Source: Musa acuminata AAA Group (lineage: Eukaryota > Streptophyta > Magnoliopsida > Zingiberales > Musaceae). From it: a stretch of 64,000 nt of DNA. The DNA lies in the NCBI RefSeq assembly GCF_036884655.1, contig NC_088342.1, forward strand, positions 11,671,001-11,735,000. Direction: 5' to 3'. Position 1 is the stretch's first letter. Each line of letters begins with the position of its first letter. Positions 1 through 10,099 of the stretch are shown in pieces. A program made the position numbers and the translations under genes. The notes below the pieces were generated by a model, which saw nothing but the letters and a program-made list of their open reading frames with translations, did no database searches and was not told the DNA's origin.

Positions 1-418
1 CTTCCAATCGGGTCTTCGCATTGTCGATGACTTCGAATCCCCGGAGGCTTGGATTGTTGATGAACGAGTCCTTCTCGGCAGTGTTGTTCGAACTGGAGTC
101 GATAAGAACAGAACCATCACAACCCTGTGCAACAGACGACAGTTAGCCATTCCTTCAGTTCTGAGAGTTACGCCATCTACAGAGCAGATTGAATTTGCTC
201 ACCCTCACAAAGCAGTCATGGAAATGCATCCTCACGAGCCCAGCAGCCAGGCCAATGTTACTCGCCAGCGCTCTCCTGACCTCACTGGCGATGATGGATT
301 CAGCCTGTGGGCATGTGCTCTTGTAGAACCCGACCTGAAGCTGAGCTTCCAGCACAGAACTATAGCACAGCACCAGCACAGAAGCTAACACTACTACCAC
401 CACTCCCATCAGCTCCAT
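1..418 (-). CDS. Class III secretory peroxidase, 5' part (exon 1 and part of exon 2)
   Basis: Haem peroxidase of the plant secretory class III family, which oxidises phenolics with H2O2 in the cell wall or vacuole. Exon 1 runs 418-203 (72 codons). A GT donor follows at 202-201 and an AG acceptor lies at 126-125, giving a 78-bp phase-0 intron. Exon 2 continues from 124 off the window edge. Residues 1-25 form a hydrophobic signal peptide, and the mature protein should begin at QLQVGFY, a typical N-terminal glutamine. The distal haem motif [10 protein letters not shown] supplies the catalytic Arg and His. After the splice, GCDGSVLID gives the calcium-site residues and EKDSFIN matches the family. 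The ATG at 418 is chosen because it starts the signal peptide 75 bp below a TATA box. The rest of the gene lies outside the window. Family is certain; isoform is unknown. Confidence 0.93.
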
Positions 419-492
419 CTCTTTCTACAAAATCACAACTAAGTCCAACACTTGGTTGCTGAGTGCTGCTAACCAAGTTTGGCCACAAGCTC

Positions 493-499
493 ATTTATA
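493..499 (-). promoter_or_regulatory. TATA box of the peroxidase gene
   Basis: TATAAAT on the minus strand, 75 bp upstream of the peroxidase ATG. This predicts transcription starting near 465 and a leader of about 45 nt. Position and sequence fit; transcription itself is inferred. Confidence 0.6.
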
Positions 500-1620
500 G
501 CTTGGAAATATTGGAGTAGGCTTTGGGCACTACCATATGGAGAGTGGAGAGGCATGTGGATAACACGTTGGATGTCACGGCCATGGTTGACGACTGCAGC
601 ACTCCAGAAAAGGCAGGTGCACTGATCCGAGGCAACATATGAGGCAGTGGACAGGAAAGAAGAGATCAAACCAAGTACGTCGTCGATGATGTTGGAGGCC
701 ACCGAAGCACCACTGCGTGATGGCAGTGGACATGCAAGATGGCTGCAAACCATGATTTCGGCACGAGGTTTTGACTGCCTTTGCAGGTCGATGGCGACTG
801 TTGAATGCACTGCAGTGGGGATTGGTTTTTGTCCAGCCAAAGAAGACTTGAGCACCGAAGCACGTTTGAGTTGATAGAACATCATAATATAAATAAATAT
901 AGGATAATAATTTTTATTTTTTAAAAAATATTTTAATCTTAATCAGTAAGATTAATTATATATTTGAATGAATGATTTGAATTGCATAAATTGAGTGTAT
1001 GATTGAGGAAAATCTCTTCAATAAAAATTATATAAATATATATTACATTATGTTAATGAATAAAATTATTTCTTTTATAATAATTCTTCGTGGCATGTCT
1101 TACTTCAAGCAAGAAAGACTTTCTTACTTATCCTATCCTTTCCTCTTATCTGTTTTCCTTTACAATCCTCATTGATATGCCCCGACGATAGCGATTCCCT
1201 TCTCTCCACTAATCTGTCTTAATAACGTCAACTCCCGTGCAATCAAGGGTAAGATGATATGTACATCACTACTTCCTCTTTTGCTACTCTTCACCTACTG
1301 TTATTACTGCAGCTGCAGTAAGAAAGCCGCTCATCATTATTTCGATAGAACTATAAATTGCATTGTTATAGGGAAATTTAACTTATGCGAAATCTCATTG
1401 TCTCACTCTGTCACCATAAATGCAATGAATCAAATTTTTTAGGATTCTATTAGTTACCTCCTTTTGACTATCAGTTTATGGGTGAGCTGATGCTGAACTT
1501 CAAACTTACGTCAAATATTTTCCACAAGATAAACAGAAAATGAGATAGAAATTTAGAATCTCCATAAAGCAAGCAAAGGTGCAGAACTGAGTTTATCTTT
1601 AAGCAAGTTAAAAGCATCAT
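500..1620. other. Upstream flank of the peroxidase gene, no gene recognised
   Basis: About 500-880 has mixed composition and is open by chance on both strands, with no recognisable family. 880-1080 is very AT-rich. 1080-1620 has ordinary composition. I see no RNA gene or transposon terminus here. The proximal promoter of the peroxidase should lie in the first few hundred bases. Confidence 0.5.
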
Positions 1621-1623
1621 CTT

Positions 1624-2050
1624 ACTATAGCGGTGATGGTACTGTAGCGGCGACGACACTGTAGCGGTGATCAGATCTCCCTAGGGCGACGATACTATAG
1701 CGGTGATCTGATTTCCTACAGCGTCGGCTATTTCCCAGGGCGACGGTACTGTAGCGACGACGATGACACTGTAGCAGCGACCAGATCTAGGGTGACAGTA
1801 CTATAGCTGCGACGAAACTGTAGAGGCGACGAGATCTCCCTAGCGCGATCTGACTCCTGCAGCATTGGCTTTCTCCCACGGGCGACGGTACTGTAGCAAC
1901 GATCTGATCTCCCTTACTGTAGTGGTGATCGGACCTCCTGCACCGTCGGCTTCTCCCCAAGGGCGACGATACTGTAGCGGAGACCAGATCTCCCTAGGGC
2001 GACGGTACTGTAGCGACGATCTGATATACTGCGGCGGTGGCTTTTCCCTA
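1624..2050. repeat. Degenerate tandem array with GGCGACGGTACTGTAGCG core
   Basis: Roughly ten imperfect copies of a 35-45 bp unit built from GATCTCCCTAGGGCGACGG and TACTGTAGCGRCGATCTGAT, some with an insert CTCCTGCAGCRTCGGCTTCT. Copy length and order vary, so it looks like an old minisatellite. It abuts the gypsy integrase relic exactly where that coding match ends, at about 2051. It may be the 3' part or LTR of that element. Confidence 0.7.
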
Positions 2051-2051
2051 T

Positions 2052-2390
2052 GGCGATATGTACCGCATCTGAAGTTTTTTGACATGGTATGAAATGAGTC
2101 ATCTTAGAAAACCGATCCATAACCATAAACATAGAATCAACTCCCCTTTGAGTTCTTGAAAATCGGATAAATCCTCTTAAATATCTTTTGGAACTAGTAA
2201 TAGCATATATAAACCAGTGTTTTGCGAGTGGCCCTTCTTAGTTTGATAAGTTGAACATTTTCTTACAAAATTGCCCACATCCTTTTTTTAATTATGGCCA
2301 AAGTACCTCTCCTTGACGCTTGCTATTATTTTATCTCATCTAGAATATCAACTGAGTCATTCTCCATATAAATCTCGAATAATATTTTTT
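2052..2390 (-). pseudogene. Ty3/gypsy integrase fragment (relic)
   Basis: Minus-strand reading gives the conserved gypsy stretch around the integrase N-terminal zinc region and first catalytic Asp. Matches include [18 protein letters not shown], then VPKDI followed by a stop, then [18 protein letters not shown] and [13 protein letters not shown]. In intact plant gypsy elements the same stretch reads through a PWEDVSMDF segment, which is damaged here by a stop and small frame changes. The match ends at 2052 in the tandem array. Only about 110 residues remain, so this is a dead piece of a minus-strand element older than element Z, which begins at 2402. Confidence 0.8.
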
Positions 2391-2401
2391 CACAAGGATA
2401 T

Positions 2402-2756
2402 TATTAGGACTCTAGCTAGGAGAGTCCTAATTAAGTTTCATATAAAACCTACATAGCCGACCCCTTTTAAAGAGGTGAAGAGGCTGGCTAAAGTTAGGAT
2501 TAGTTTAGAGGTTATTTTTTAGAGAAGCATTAGGAGTTGGTTAGAAGAAGGAGTCTTGAGTAGGAGTCCTATTAGGAGTTTGAGTTTAGAAGCTCTATAA
2601 ATAATTATGTATTCATCCTCTTTTCTCAATGAATAAATAAATCTTTTTAGCAGTCTTTGAGCAGCAACCTGGAGGAAGAAACCCCTATAGAGTTCTAATG
2701 AGGCCGATCCCCTAAAGAGATCAACACCAAGCTTAAAATCCACAAGGGTTCTATCA
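2402..2756 (+). repeat. 5' LTR of element Z
   Basis: Starts TATTAGGACTC (TG changed to TA) and ends CTATCA directly before the primer site. It contains CTCTATAAATAATT near 2595, a likely TATA box, and AATAAATAAATC near 2632, a possible polyadenylation signal. The 3' LTR partner is not in the window, so the start is set by comparison with element B. Confidence 0.65.
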
Positions 2757-2758
2757 AT

Positions 2759-2770
2759 TGGTATTAGAGC
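2759..2770 (+). promoter_or_regulatory. Primer binding site of element Z
   Basis: TGGTATTAGAGC, three bases after the LTR end. It is complementary to the 3' end of initiator Met tRNA except for one C-to-T change from the usual TGGTATCAGAGC. Confidence 0.75.
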
Positions 2771-3358
2771 AGCGTTCTTGGTATCTCATTGCCCTTCCAC
2801 AGCCATCCATCAGCCCTTCACAGCCGCCCAAAGCAATTCCTACAATTGCTTAAAAGATTATTATCGAATTCTGCCGGCATCTCCACCACCGTAGATCATC
2901 CTTTGATCTCCCCGTGAATTACAATAGGTTTTGGTTTCTTACCTTACTGTTACCACAATTTAGTTATCCTTATTCAAAAAAAAAAAATATTCCTATATTA
3001 CTGCATAAACTTTTTGTCGTAAAGTTTTCATCTCTACGATGAAAGATGCACTGTAGAATTCCAACCGTATAGCACAGTTTGTTTGATCTTACTACTATAT
3101 TTTTTTTGTCCAAATCTTTACGAAATTTTTACAATAGCTTTGACACTTCCTAACAATGGATTTCCCTTTGGTTTCGTCAAAAAATTCTCAATATAAACCA
3201 CTGACCTTTTACGTCCAGACTACTACACTTTAGATGTAAAATTGTGCTGTAGTACCTTTCCATGATCCTCAATTTTTCCGAACCTTCCACCACCCCATAC
3301 CATTAACCCATCAACAAAAAAAAGATAGGGACATTTTTGATCTACATACATATGCTAT
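2771..3358 (+). other. Leader of element Z, non-coding
   Basis: No ORF or motif is recognised between the primer site and the TRIM insertion. It contains pyrimidine-rich stretches and poly-A runs. The element's gag start lies just beyond the TRIM. Confidence 0.5.
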
Positions 3359-3524
3359 TGTCATGACTCGGGTTTGATGAGCCAACTGGCCAATAACTCC
3401 ATTTTGGTCCTTCAACCACGGACCAAAATGCTTAAGCGAGAGTTATTGTAGTACACTCATCAGGCCCATATAAGCCAGTCATACTCATTGCTCACTTCCG
3501 ACGTAGGACTAATGGCATATTATA
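3359..3524 (-). repeat. Left (3') LTR of the TRIM
   Basis: 166 bp, from TGTCATGACTCGGG to GGCATATTATA. It contains the inverted repeat CATTTTGGTCC (3400-3410) / GGACCAAAATG (3420-3430), extended by ATAACTC / GAGTTAT farther out. Confidence 0.9.
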
Positions 3525-3720
3525 ATATCCCCAACTCAATTAGCTTGACGTCCTCGTCAAGGCCCAACATAACCTAGATCAAACCCTAGCATAGTGCATA
3601 GGGGGTTTAACTTAGTGGTGGCTCCACGCCGTGATGAGTTCTCGACTCCGTCCACAGGTAGCCCTTTCCTACTCAAGCCCTCTCACCCTGCCTAAATGCT
3701 AGGTCAGCTCTAATGCCAAA

Positions 3721-3886
3721 TGTCACGACCTGGGTCTGATGAGCCAACTGGCTAATAACTCCATTTTGGTCCTTCAACCACGGACCAAAATGCTTAAGCG
3801 AGAGTTATTGTAGTACACTCATCAAGCCCATATAAGCCAATCATACTCATTGCCCACTTCCGATGTAGGACTAATGGGATATTATA
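3721..3886 (-). repeat. Right (5') LTR of the TRIM
   Basis: 166 bp, from TGTCACGACCTGGG to GGGATATTATA, adjacent to the primer site. Read on the minus strand it contains CATCGGAAGTGGG and GGCTTATATGGGC, the latter a likely TATA region. The hairpin arms lie at 3762-3772 and 3782-3792. Confidence 0.9.
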
Positions 3887-3889
3887 GCT

Positions 3890-4980
3890 ATGGCTTCTCA
3901 AGATCCAATTGATACTAAATTTGAAGCATTGGAATCTCGGATTGAATCGCGGCTTAAATCGCGCTTGGAGGACAAATTGCGCGCTTTATTTATAGAATTC
4001 AAAATTGGACAACTGTCAAGTCTAACCAAATTTCAGCGAGGAGAGAGTTCAGAGAGGCCTTTAGAGAAGGAGAGACAGCCCTTGGACATGCTTCAGCTAT
4101 GGATGAGGGTAAACTTCCCACGATAGGAAGAAGGAGACCCGATGGGGTGGATTTCACACGTCGAATGTTACTTTCGCTACTACTGAACATCAAATGATGC
4201 TATGGTGGAAATTGCTGTCATCCACCTTGAAGGAGATGCTATTCAATGGTACAATTGGCTAGAATATAATCATGAGGCTCTGACGTGGATTCAATTTAAG
4301 AACGCACTACTAAACCGTTTTGGACCTACGAAGTATGAAAATATCGATGGCCAACTCGCAAAGATTTGACAAACCTCTACAATTCAAGAGTACCAAACCA
4401 GGTTTGAGAAGCTATCCTACCTTGCTCATGATTGGATTGACCATCAATTGTTAGGAACATTCATCGAAGGACTCAAGCCAGAGATAAAAGGAGAGGTTAA
4501 GGCGCAGCAGCCCCGTACCGTGATAGCTAAGATTTCTTTCGCCCGAATACAAGAAGAACGACTCAACCAAGATGCTCAAAGGATGAGAACCTCTCCTAGG
4601 CCCATGGCATATAAACCTCCTTCTATCCCAGCCATCCTTCAATGCCAAAAAAATTGATAAGAGAAGAACTACGTGACCGATCAGCAAAGGGTCTTTGTTG
4701 GCATTGCGACGAGCCGTGGAATCACGATCATCGCTACAAAAGGGGCCACCTTCTACTGATTGAACATCTTGAAGACATGGAGGAGGAGGTCCAAGAGTAT
4801 GAGGAAGAAGTCACGGATGAAGAACAGCAGCCGGTTGATATTATGATGCATGCTCTTGGCGGTTACGTGAATCCGCAAATGATAAAAGTGGGAGGACTTC
4901 TGAAGCAACAACCTATCACCGTTCTTATTGACACTGGGAGCACTATTAATTTTATGAACAGAAGGTTGCTACTCGGATGA
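3890..4980 (+). pseudogene. Gag and protease of element Z
   Basis: Gypsy Gag beginning MASQDPIDTKFEALESRIES, broken by a stop near 4123. It continues in other frames with VECYF, HLEGDAIQWYNWLE and FKNALLNRFGP, which are retrotransposon Gag core motifs. YQTRFEKLSYLAHD and FIEGLKPEIKGEV follow to a stop at 4655. Then comes a degraded zinc knuckle (CWHCDEPWNHDHRYKRGH) and an acidic linker. The aspartic protease motif VLIDTGSTINFM lies near 4920-4955, with the DTG triad intact. A stop follows at 4978. The start codon is fixed by the TRIM target duplication that overlaps it. Not functional as it stands. Confidence 0.85.
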
Positions 4981-5099
4981 CCTTACCTACAGAGAATTGC
5001 AGCAGGTTTGACATTAAGGTCACTGATGGATGAATTTTGAAGTGTGATCATAGGTGCTCGCGGGTGAAATTGTTGCTGTAGGACCAAGAGATAATTGCA

Positions 5100-6074
5100 G
5101 ATTTCTTCCTTCTCCCTCTTGATGATTATGAGGCCATGCTCGGCATTGAATGGCTGAAAATATTAGGTGATATTTCCTGAAATTTTATGAAATTAATTAT
5201 GAAATTTTACAGTAAGGGGAAACAAATGATACTGCATTGGAAACGTGGGGGCAACGTAACGACGATTTGCACACAACGAATGGAGAAGGTTTTGCACAAA
5301 GCATGTAGTAGTTTTTTGGTATAACTTGAGTAGCAAACTAAGGGAGAGCCAACATAATTTGAAGATCCAAACCTACTTGCTTTGCTTACTAAATTTTTGG
5401 ATATATTTGACGATCCGCGTAACCTACCTCCTACCCGTCGACATGATCATTGTATACTGATTCTTTTGGGCAAACCTCTAGCAAATACTTAGCCATATTG
5501 GTATCCACATCTCCAGAAATATGAAATAGAAAAAATTGTAAAAGAGATACTCAAAATAAGAGTTCTTCGGCCAAGTTGCAGTCCCTACTCTTCACCGGTG
5601 CTCCTCGTACGAAAGAAGGATGGAACATGGTGAATATGCATTATTTATCGAGCTCTCAATGGCATAACTGTCAAGGACAAATGCCCTATTCCAGTAGTAG
5701 ATGAATTGCTTGATAAATTAAAGGGAGCATGAGTCTTCACAAAGCTGGACCTTCAATCAGGGTATCATCATATATGAGTGTGCGAAAAAGACATACTGAA
5801 AATCACCTTTCGAACACACAACGACCATTACGAATTTTTGGTAATGCCCTTTGGTCTCACCAATGCTCCCTCTATCTTTTAGAGCCTTATGAATGATATT
5901 TTCTGGAATTATCTTCGTAAGTTTGTGCTGGTTTTCTTCGACGATATCCTTATTTATAGCCCTTCTCTTGAAAGTTATTTTCAGCACTTATGACTTGTTT
6001 TAACGATTTTACGAGAACATATTCTTTTTGTCAAAAAATCAAAGTGCAGCTTTCTTCAATAAAAGATAGAATAT
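5100..6074 (+). pseudogene. Reverse transcriptase of element Z, truncated
   Basis: Gypsy pol. DYEAMLGIEWL ends the protease domain near 5150. RT motifs follow: [62 protein letters not shown], and the active site [10 protein letters not shown] near 5934-5963. At least eight in-frame stops interrupt it. The FFDD box keeps both metal-binding Asp residues. Coding similarity stops abruptly at 6074, where element B begins. RNase H and integrase are absent. Confidence 0.85.
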
Positions 6075-6383
6075 TGTTAGGACCCTTTTATTTTCTGAGC
6101 TTTTGAATAATGTTTATTGAGTTTGTTTAGTTCAGTTAAAATTGGGTAGAGGTTTATTTAATATTTATTTATTATTAAGAATCTAAGTCCTAGTGGACTC
6201 TAGGTGGAACTCTATAAATAGTGATGTAATCGTTTCTTTTCGGTAGACAATGAAATATTATTCAATCTTTTGACAAACCCTAGGAGGTCGATCCCCTTGA
6301 AGTGATCAAGGAGGCCGATCCCCTCGAAGTGATCATTTCCTTTTCTCCCCTTTCTTCCATGATAAAATCCTAGGGTTTTATCA
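6075..6383 (+). repeat. 5' LTR of element B
   Basis: 309 bp, from TGTTAGGACCC to TTTTATCA. It has a TATA-like CTCTATAAATAG near 6210 and a tandem duplication of AGGNCGATCCCCTNGAAGTGATCA at about 6276-6335. The second LTR is not in the window. Confidence 0.75.
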
Positions 6384-6385
6384 TT

Positions 6386-6397
6386 TGGTATCAGAGC
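6386..6397 (+). promoter_or_regulatory. Primer binding site of element B
   Basis: TGGTATCAGAGC, a perfect match to the complement of the initiator Met tRNA 3' end, two bases after the LTR. Confidence 0.85.
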
Positions 6398-6501
6398 AGC
6401 GATCCTCAGCATCCTCGCTACAGTTATCATCATCCAAAAAATAAAAAAAGAAAAAAGAAAAAAAAGAAAGAGAGAAGCCGCAGCCATGCACGACCGAGAA
6501 C

Positions 6502-7861
6502 TGTTGGGAAATCATGGGGGCGACATCACATGTGCAGCGGAAGAACAAGAAAACAAAATCCCCGATTCCCAAAGAGATGTTCGTCGTCGTGCGAAGATTG
6601 GTGCGCAAAATCCGTGAAACTTAAAACTGCGTATAGAGTAGGTTGTGTTACCTAGAGAGATCGTATATCCCTGTTTCCTTGCAGATCTTTATGAGAGGGT
6701 GAAGGAGGTCAAGCGTCCTCCTATCTAGCGGTGATCCACATAGCAGGGTTGCGACGACGCTCCTCAAAACTCCAGGCCTGCTCTGAGGTGGAGAGGGAGA
6801 GGAGAATAGGAAAGGCAAGCAAAGGCTCTAGCCTATGAGGCTATGAATTCCTCCTATTTATAGAGGTCCCCTATCAAACCCTAATGGGTCCTCCCCTAGT
6901 GGGTATTGGATCTGCATCCAATAAGACAAGGGCTCCGTTGGATATCTCATATCTGAACCTCTACTCATCGCAATTCCTACCATATGTGTGTGACCCTCTA
7001 GGCCCAATATCGAGCTGGCCGTGAGTTATACCTGTCAGAACTCCTTCTAACTCAGTGAATTATTATCTCTGTAATAATTCACTCGACTCATCGACTACGG
7101 ACGTACTATGCCACTACGCCATAGTCCCCAGACGATACAGGGGAATCCAATCCATTGGACCTGTCTGTCCTCAGTTACTGTGTACCTATAGTCCCTCATC
7201 CATCTAATATCCTAGAGACTGTATATCGAGCATGGTGCTGTTAGACCCATACGGTTTCTACTCGAGTCTCGCTCTAATCGGATTCTCCTAAGGAACTCTT
7301 TCTCTCTCAACCCGAATGACCCTGGTCAGGGATTTGACTGCGCAAGAACACATAGGATATTCCTCTCATGACGCCGAGAGTGGATGATCCTCTATCGACA
7401 CTCAATAGCCCTCGTAAGGTCGACTACCACTCCCAATGACCAGCTGTACTAAATCTGGGACAGCCAAACATATAAGTTTGGTATCAAAGAGTGGAGTACT
7501 CATACAGGACATCCTTGGTGTCTCAAGTCTAAGGACCAAATATACCACTAGGACTATGGAATCGTTGTTTGACAATAAGGCATCATCAACCATCTAGCAT
7601 TCTATAAGCGGATCAATCAGTGAACTCATTCTCCAATGAGCACCTGTACTGTATCCCTAGTGTCCCTACACGAGCAGCTATGAGACCAACTGCATCCATC
7701 ATATGGACGGGTATACAGCACACCAGTCTGTCTGGTTATCACGATGTCCCTCTCGAGTAACCTATGACCGGGATTATTTAAGATATGTGTTTAAAGGTGA
7801 ATCGATCTCATTATCATGATCTCATCACGATCCGATTCCCATTGCACAAATCCAAGGACAT

Positions 7862-7947
<86 letters not shown>

Positions 7948-8062
7948 TTATGCAATAGTTATAAAGTGATATACGCCAAAATATAATAAGCAAAAAGATT
8001 CTATATCAAGTCACATGTGCCATCACTCACGTGATTTGCTTGCTGGGCACCTATGACTAGCA
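6502..8062 (-). repeat. 3' LTR of element A
   Basis: 1561 bp, from TGTTGGGAAATC to CTATGACTAGCA in plus coordinates. It contains a minus-strand TATAAATA at 6855-6862 and a long TA run at about 7864-7943. Clearly the pair of 22803-24347. Confidence 0.93.
7864..7943. repeat. (TA)n microsatellite in the LTR of element A
   Basis: About 40 uninterrupted TA units. The partner LTR has about 32 units at 24166-24229, and element C has only a short broken version near 27093. Confidence 0.95.
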
Positions 8063-8076
8063 ATCTCCCACTTGAC
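8063..8076 (-). promoter_or_regulatory. Polypurine tract of element A
   Basis: Minus strand reads GTCAAGTGGGAGAT directly before the 3' LTR. Element C has the same tract at 27220-27233. Confidence 0.75.
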
Positions 8077-8099
8077 CTAAAGCCAATCACCTATGTGTC

Positions 8100-9585
8100 T
8101 GATCCCCATCAGACCCCTGTGACGCTCAAAGACAATCTGAGACAACGACTTTGTTAGTGGATCTGCAATGTTATCTTCGGATGGAACTCTTTCCACTGCT
8201 ACATCTCCTCGGGTTACGATCTCTCTGATAAGCTGGAACCTCCTCAGAATACTTCTGATGAGACCCGGGTTCCCTTATTTGAGTAATCGCCTCATAGTTG
8301 TCGCAATATAAGGAAGTCGACTTCTCGCTATCCGGAACGACTCCCAAATCTATGATGAACTTCTTCACCCAAACTCCCTCCTTTGCTGCATCTGATGCAG
8401 CAATATACTCCGCCTTTGTGGTCGAGTCAGTAGTAGTATCTTGCTTGGAACTCTTCTAGCACACTGCTCCTCCATTCAAGGTGTACACATACCCTGAATT
8501 CGACTTGCTATCATCGACATCAGACTAAAAACTTGAGTCTGTGTAGCCTTCAACCTTAAGGCTATTACCTCCATATACTAGTAAAAGATCCTTAGTCCTT
8601 CTCAAGTACTTAAGGATACACTTTACTGCTTTCTAGTGCTCCAAGCCTGGATCTGCCTGATACCTGCTCATGACACTTAGAGCATGCGCTATATCAGGCC
8701 TAGTACATAGCATGACATACATGATAGACCCTATTGCTGAGGCATAAGGTATCATATTCATGTTCGCCCTTTCTTCTAGAGTCTTTGGGGACATACTCGT
8801 AGAAAGCGATATCCCATGTCTCATCGGTATGAGACCTCTCTTGGAATTTTCCATGCCAAACCTTTTGACAATGGTTTCTATGTACCTAGACTAGGACAAG
8901 CCATGCATCTTCTTAGATCTATCTCTATAGATTCTAATCCCCAAGATATAGGATGCTTCCCCTAAGTCCTTCATGGAAAAGTATCTAGATAACTAAGCCT
9001 TTACTGTGGATAGCATTCCTACGTCATTCCCAATGATCAGGATGTCATCCACATATAACACCAAAAAGGTGATAGCGCTCCCACTTACCTTCGTGTACAC
9101 ATAAGGCTCATCTTCGTTCTTAACGAAGTCATAAGATCTGATTGCCTCATCAAATCTTATGTTCCAACTTCAGGAAGCTTGCTTTAGTCTATAAATGGAT
9201 CTAAGCAACCTACACACCTTATCTTGGCAGTTCTTGGACATGAATCCCTCAGGTTGCATCATATACACCTCCTCCTCGAGGTTCCCATTGAGGAATGCAG
9301 TTTTCACATCTATCTGCCAGATCTCATAATCATAGTGTGCTGCAATAGCCAATAGAATTCTGATGGATTTTAGCATTGCTACGGGTGAGAAGGTTTCGTC
9401 GTAGTCAACACATTGCCTTTGACGATACCCCTTAGCCACTAGCCTTGCTTTATAGGTCTCTACCTTTCCATCTACTCCGATCTTTTTCTTAAAGATCCAC
9501 TTGCAACCGATGGGTACAATACCTTCGGGTGCATCAACTAGGTTCCAACCGATGGGTACAATACCTTCACGGAATGCCCCCCAAT
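8100..9585 (-). pseudogene. Reverse transcriptase and RNase H of element A
   Basis: From right to left the copia RT starts just after the E insertion with VDAPEGIVPIGCKW. Then come [45 protein letters not shown] and the active site LYVDDILIIGNDV near 9045-9085. The connection and RNase H parts follow: SIMYVMLCTRPDIAHA, GYTDSSF, STTKAEYIAASDA and LYCDNYEAITQIREPGSHQK. Stops occur after LKQAS, STVKA, GLS and elsewhere, and a frameshift follows SHQK near 8250. Catalytic residues are visible but the frame is dead. Confidence 0.88.
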
Positions 9586-10099
9586 TGTTGAATCTCGAAT
9601 TTTGATGATGAAGTCAATTGTTATTTGTTGTCTAACCTATATGTTGAGATAAGTGTGTAGGATTAACTACGATGAAAGTAAGACATGCAGTTGGAGTTGC
9701 ACCGGAGTCATGACAATGATCACGTTGGGAGTTCGAGAGCTCGACGGAAGTTCGGACTGTCGTCGGAGGTTCTACGGGAACAAATCCGAGAAGTCCATAA
9801 GCTTGCCAAAGAAGCTCGTCGAAACTCGCCAAGTGTATCGTCGCAAGTCCAGGAGTTTGCCGGAAGTCCGCAGGAGAATCACCGAGGGTTCATCGGATGA
9901 TCGACGGAAGTTCGCCGGAAACTCGCCGGAAGAAGCGATTGACGCACCGGAGCAAGCTGCAGAAATTGTCTTAGGATTTATCGTAGTTAGCACAATGATT
10001 AAGTTGGAAATGGGAGGTGATCCCATTAGCTTAATCTTAGGGCAATTGGGCCCCTAAAAAACCCAATTTGGGCCGAATGGATCTACCCATTCGGACCCT

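Larger units (their letters stand above)
3359..3886 (-). mobile_element. TRIM: 528-bp miniature LTR retrotransposon
   Basis: Terminal-repeat retrotransposon in miniature. Two direct repeats of 166 bp (3359-3524 and 3721-3886) flank a 196-bp internal region. A perfect 5-bp target duplication, GCTAT, lies at 3354-3358 and 3887-3891. The minus-strand sequence directly inside the right repeat reads TTTGGCATTAGAGCTGACC, a primer site of the initiator-Met type. The opposite inner edge reads GAGTTGGGGA, a short polypurine tract. This fixes the orientation as minus. No coding capacity is present. The repeats differ at about ten positions, mainly transitions. It sits exactly against the ATG of the gag of element Z. 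Confidence 0.92.
2402..6074 (+). mobile_element. Element Z: truncated Ty3/gypsy retrotransposon
   Basis: Plus-strand gypsy element with a 5' LTR at 2402-2756, an initiator-Met-type primer site at 2759-2770, a non-coding leader, gag, zinc knuckle, protease and most of reverse transcriptase. The coding parts carry many stops. The RT domain stops at 6074, where gypsy element B inserts, so RNase H, integrase and 3' LTR of Z are not seen. Z and B share the LTR start (TRTTAGGAC) and the 3' end TTCTATCA/TTTATCA before a similar primer site, so they belong to one lineage. Z is the outermost host of the whole nest. Confidence 0.85.

Noticed and set aside
469..885. Overlapping open frames on both strands (138 codons minus, 75 codons plus) upstream of the peroxidase
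   Set aside because: No recognisable motif, overlapping frames on opposite strands, and the minus frame runs across the peroxidase TATA box. Treated as promoter flank.
3359..3524. TRIM as a Cassandra element with a 5S rRNA promoter
   Set aside because: GCGAGAGTTATTGTAGTAC looks a little like the 5S box region but lies on the wrong strand relative to the primer site and the match is short.
6075..6501. LTR of B as the missing 3' LTR of Z
   Set aside because: It is followed by a perfect primer site and leader, cuts the RT of Z mid-domain, and differs in length and sequence from the LTR of Z.
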